Translations under genes and position numbers: made by a program
Notes under the pieces: model-generated
Databases searched by the model: none
What the model was told of the DNA's origin: nothing
What the model saw: only the letters and a program-made list of their open reading frames with translations
Virus record (IMG/VR): IMGVR_UViG_3300024346_000438
Location: 1-26,450 of that record
Reading direction: 5' to 3' (one strand)
Source of the DNA: a virus
Length of the DNA stretch: 26,450 nucleotides
Part shown: in pieces, positions 24,701-26,450 of the stretch
Position numbering within the stretch: the stretch's first letter is position 1
Layout of the letters: each line of letters starts with the position of its first letter

Positions 24701-26450
24701 ACTGAAGCCGGGCAGATAACCTTCAGAACACAAGCAACAGACAGTCCTTCACAATTGAGAAACGTTTTAACTTTGGGTGGTCAATCCAATGGTGCTTCTG
24801 CAGAATCAGTTTTCAATGAAGACGCTTTTGATATCAATTTCCGAGTTGAATCGAACGCCAGTGATCCGCAGGAAAACGTAACTGACACTGGCACAGCAGG
24901 TGATCCTGTTGAACATCTTGCTCATGACTCACAATATGCGTTGTTTGTAGATGGCGAGAACGGTAGAGTGGGACTGGGCACCGGTACACCAGACACCACA
25001 TTGCATGTGGCTGGTAGTGCTCATATCGAGGGAGATTTGTGGGTCAAAGGACAGGTGAACCGCATGGACACATATGTGTACGCAACTAGTGCTGTTGATA
25101 TAACCAACGTTGGTACAGGCCCGGCACTCACAGTGACTCAAACTGGCAGTCAACCGATTGTGACATTTATGGACGATGAATTGCCAGCGTTGCATATAGA
25201 AGATGGTGGTACTAATAGAGCAGGTTTTGTTGGTTTAGGGTTGAGTGACCCGACACAAAATTTACATGTACATCGAGTGGGTACAACCGTGACTGACCAT
25301 TCATACATACAATTCACAACAGGAGACACTGGTGCTACTGCAAGTGATGGTTTGCATGTGGGTTATGATGCTTCAAATAAAGCCATAATCAGCAACAAAG
25401 AAGCGACCAATCTAGAGATCAAAACCGATAATAACATGGCGTTGGCCGTGGACGGGAGCAACCAACATGTTGCAGTTGGTCCTAACAGTCGTACATACAC
25501 CACACTGTATGTTGAGGCGACTGACGGTTTGCGAGTACCGGTGGGTAACATAGCGCAAAGACCTACCAAAACTGACTATGGTATAACACAAGAATCTCCA
25601 ACAGACGCGCAATTTGAACCCATGCACGGTACAATCCGGTACAACAAAGCGATAAGAACATTTGAAGGATTTGGAGCTGGTAACACCTGGGGCAGCTTGG
25701 GTGGTGTGATCGACCCGGACCGGGACACATACTGGACTGCTGTTAACGACCTGGACGACTTGCATGATCCAGGACAAACTGATGATATTGCCGGTCAGTA
25801 TGGAACAGACGAATTTGATGACACTGATTATCCTGGTGATGTAGATTATCTCCGCGCTTTCACACGTGGTGTGAAGCGATTCGCCATCGCGAGCAATGGA
25901 GACAGCCGATGGTACCACAAAAGCAGTGGTGCTGGTACAGAGGGTGACCCGTATGTGTATTCCAACATGCTGCAGATACAACCAAAAGCAGCTGGTGTGA
26001 ACATCAACAGTCAAACAGAAGGTAAAAGTATTGACATATCCACCAAGGATACCGCCGCAACAACTGAGACGGATGCTGGTGACATCACCATAGTTGGTGG
26101 CTCTGCACTAGACAGAACAACAGCTGGTGGTGGAGGCGCCGGTGCGGATATTGTGTTGACAGCTGGTAGTGGTGCCAATCGCAAAACCAGTGGCAATGGA
26201 GGCAAAGGTGGTGACATAACATTGACTTCCGGAGCACAAGGAACTGGTGGTACCGCTGGTGCACGTGGTAAGATCATTTTAGACAGTAAAGGTGCGATTG
26301 ATGTTGATGCGGTTGATAGTTTCACAGTAGACGCCACCGGCATATCATTAGATTCAGATGCTGCAAGTAATTTCACCACAAGTGTTGGAGCGTTGACATT
26401 CAGCGGTGCTACAGGTGTAAATATCAACGGAACTGGTCAAGAGGTTGATA
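21722..26450 (+). CDS. very large repetitive fibre-like virion protein, 3' partial (at least 1576 aa)
   Basis: The frame runs from the ATG at 21722, eight bases after a late-type promoter, to the right edge with no stop; I read it through codon by codon. An N-terminal section to about residue 180 has phage-fibre phrases such as FVVDEIGRVGIGLD and an FDLDVRGQVGVEDYIYHNDD turn. Residues about 290-870 hold regular ADxxTTGxxLxxx modules inside alternating 98- and 85-residue repeats. Later come GRVGLGTGTPDTTLHVAG, then YNKAIRTFEGFGAGNTW and SLGGVIDPDRDTYW, a pattern I associate with fibre or structural proteins of marine T4-like phages, and a Gly-rich GGDITLTSG-type block near the edge. Probably a trimeric, beta-helical tail or head fibre used for host contact. 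The function is inferred; no chaperone or cleavage domain is in view because the C-terminus is missing. Confidence 0.85.
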   Translation, partial: MSHQYQPTSYYDWPNRTHGLFLQDGVYKYVHYDYYGGDELHTQNVVFRNSQYVTHDNTHVRFLNKSDLHLYDTTDIKIHDSGTFTMYTSASPSARKFVVDEIGRVGIGLDHDNEHKNRGEQPSFDLDVRGQVGVEDYIYHNDDVDTYMLFGSDLTGHYVNTTGDIHDLYPDDQDEINFRVGGIDILQMQTRDVAHLESGTQPTGAQDHMTINKYQSDVDVVIRTVDEPNMVFVDGLNNRVSIGDSEDAPQATLEVKNHPDAGAFDVPLVQLNNKDTDKQLLDINADNIDADVISVSADMLVSADVITLTADSMTTGDVLNATADSLTTGSLIHMTHTGSDKSEVSLVHFESTGDRGDDTNQTVLLDLNFDTTSGTGARALRIDSEQTTGTVVEVDTTKLTSGKGLHIHTDDRTTGELLHLHDVSTADSAGALVKIEQDGDRAGSAASVGIDVNFDTTANPNARTLRIDSEQTDGTVIEVDATEITSGRVLAIDADKLTTGKGIELLMDTRTTGTGLHIHDDSTADSAGALVKIEQDGDRSGSAASVGIDVNFDTTTNPNARTLRIDSEQTDGIVVEVDTTKLTSGKGLHIHTDDRTTGELLHLHDDSTADSAGALVKIEQNGDRSGAAASIGIDVNFDTTTNPNARTLRIDSEQTDGIVVELDARRITSGTGVSLSATDLSTGIGMDMLFDNRTTGTGLHIQDTHDSDHAGALVKIEQDGDRSGSGASVGIDVNFDTTANANARALRIDSEQTTGTVVEVDTTKLTSGKGLHIHTDDRTTGELLHLHDDSTADNAGALVKIEQAGDRSGEAASIGVDINFDTTANANARALRIDSEQTTGKVVQIDADEITSGEVIRVDADKITTGSILHLESNSNSTGTRSLFKLNNDNTAATKTTLAHVRNDAIADGIETVLIESTAKDPNPVLELRNSNAGVDDNTTHKGFPATLNFNRSSNTTADDMGLGLITFQGKNSEDEEITYADMLVRATDQADTTEAGQITFRTQATDSPSQLRNVLTLGGQSNGASAESVFNEDAFDINFRVESNASDPQENVTDTGTAGDPVEHLAHDSQYALFVDGENGRVGLGTGTPDTTLHVAGSAHIEGDLWVKGQVNRMDTYVYATSAVDITNVGTGPALTVTQTGSQPIVTFMDDELPALHIEDGGTNRAGFVGLGLSDPTQNLHVHRVGTTVTDHSYIQFTTGDTGATASDGLHVGYDASNKAIISNKEATNLEIKTDNNMALAVDGSNQHVAVGPNSRTYTTLYVEATDGLRVPVGNIAQRPTKTDYGITQESPTDAQFEPMHGTIRYNKAIRTFEGFGAGNTWGSLGGVIDPDRDTYWTAVNDLDDLHDPGQTDDIAGQYGTDEFDDTDYPGDVDYLRAFTRGVKRFAIASNGDSRWYHKSSGAGTEGDPYVYSNMLQIQPKAAGVNINSQTEGKSIDISTKDTAATTETDAGDITIVGGSALDRTTAGGGGAGADIVLTAGSGANRKTSGNGGKGGDITLTSGAQGTGGTAGARGKIILDSKGAIDVDAVDSFTVDATGISLDSDAASNFTTSVGALTFSGATGVNINGTGQEVD
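22902..24300 (+). repeat. 549-bp tandem super-repeats in the fibre gene
   Basis: Copies start at 22902, 23451 and 24000 (exact 549-base steps, marked by TAGACACTACAAAACTCACA). The third fades after about half a unit. A finer landmark, CTTGTGAA within the ALVKIEQ coding, falls at 23015, 23309, 23564, 23858 and 24113, giving steps of 294, 255, 294 and 255 bases (98 and 85 codons). Copies two and three share about 110 identical bases (23441-23552 and 23990-24101). All steps keep the frame. Confidence 0.93.
26080..26275 (+). repeat. Gly-rich low-complexity block in the fibre protein
   Basis: The encoded segment has GGxDIVLTAGSG, GNGGKGGDITLTSG and GTGGTAGARG, a series of short Gly-rich turns with GD-I-L-T-G strands. 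It probably forms a glycine-rich beta or polyglycine-like rod section. Confidence 0.6.

Noticed and set aside
25412-26427. Further minus-strand open frames of 200 and 138 codons under the fibre gene
   Set aside because: They lie fully inside the plus-strand fibre frame, have low-complexity products and show no start signals.

Overview
The window is a piece of a tailed-phage (contractile-tail, T4-like) genome, most like the T4-related myoviruses of aquatic environments. The evidence is an almost fully coding layout with overlapping genes. The set of recognisable T4-type virion proteins is tail-tube cap gp48/54, baseplate wedge gp53, gp25 and gp6, a gp27-like hub, a gp20-type portal and a probable gp16-type small terminase. 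Two replication or nucleotide genes sit among them, a dUTPase and a gp44/RFC-type clamp loader. The host cannot be named from the sequence. No tRNA, insertion sequence, CRISPR array or integrase was seen, and no stretch over 300 bases lacks a gene.

Layout. (1) 2-4048, plus strand: the end of a gp48/54-like gene that enters from the left edge, then gp53-like, gp27-like hub and an unrecognised 445-residue protein. All three junctions are TGATG or ATGA overlaps, so this is one translationally coupled baseplate operon. (2) 4045-4506, minus strand: probable small terminase, convergent with the baseplate operon. (3) 4563-6092, plus strand: an early-type island of a 49-residue protein, dUTPase and clamp loader, driven by a near-consensus sigma70 promoter. 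(4) 6081-6814, minus strand: a lysine-rich AT-hook protein and a conserved-looking phage protein, coupled by a TAATG overlap. (5) 6883-14807, plus strand: gp25, gp6 and an 1873-residue multidomain virion protein. (6) 14817-19874: a second giant virion protein of 1685 residues. (7) 19904-21679: portal. (8) 21722 to the right edge: a very long repetitive fibre-like protein, still open at the edge.

Expression logic. The first genes of the late-type units carry an ATAAATA-type motif resembling the T4 late promoter TATAAATA. Four of these share the 11-mer ATAAATAATTA. The motif ends only 5-8 bases before the ATG, so the predicted transcripts start on or within about 3 bases of the start codon. The sigma70-like promoter of the early island also places its predicted start at the ATG. 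Shine-Dalgarno sequences are almost absent. The sequence therefore suggests leaderless mRNAs for operon-leading genes and stop-start overlap coupling inside operons. This is an inference from spacing, not a demonstrated fact.

The most notable features are this leaderless promoter architecture, including a perfect 13-bp inverted repeat formed by two divergent late promoters, and the fibre gene. In the fibre, alternating 98- and 85-residue units build a 549-bp super-repeat with about 110 bases identical between copies. Two giant, domain-rich proteins occupy the positions expected for outer baseplate or adhesin components.
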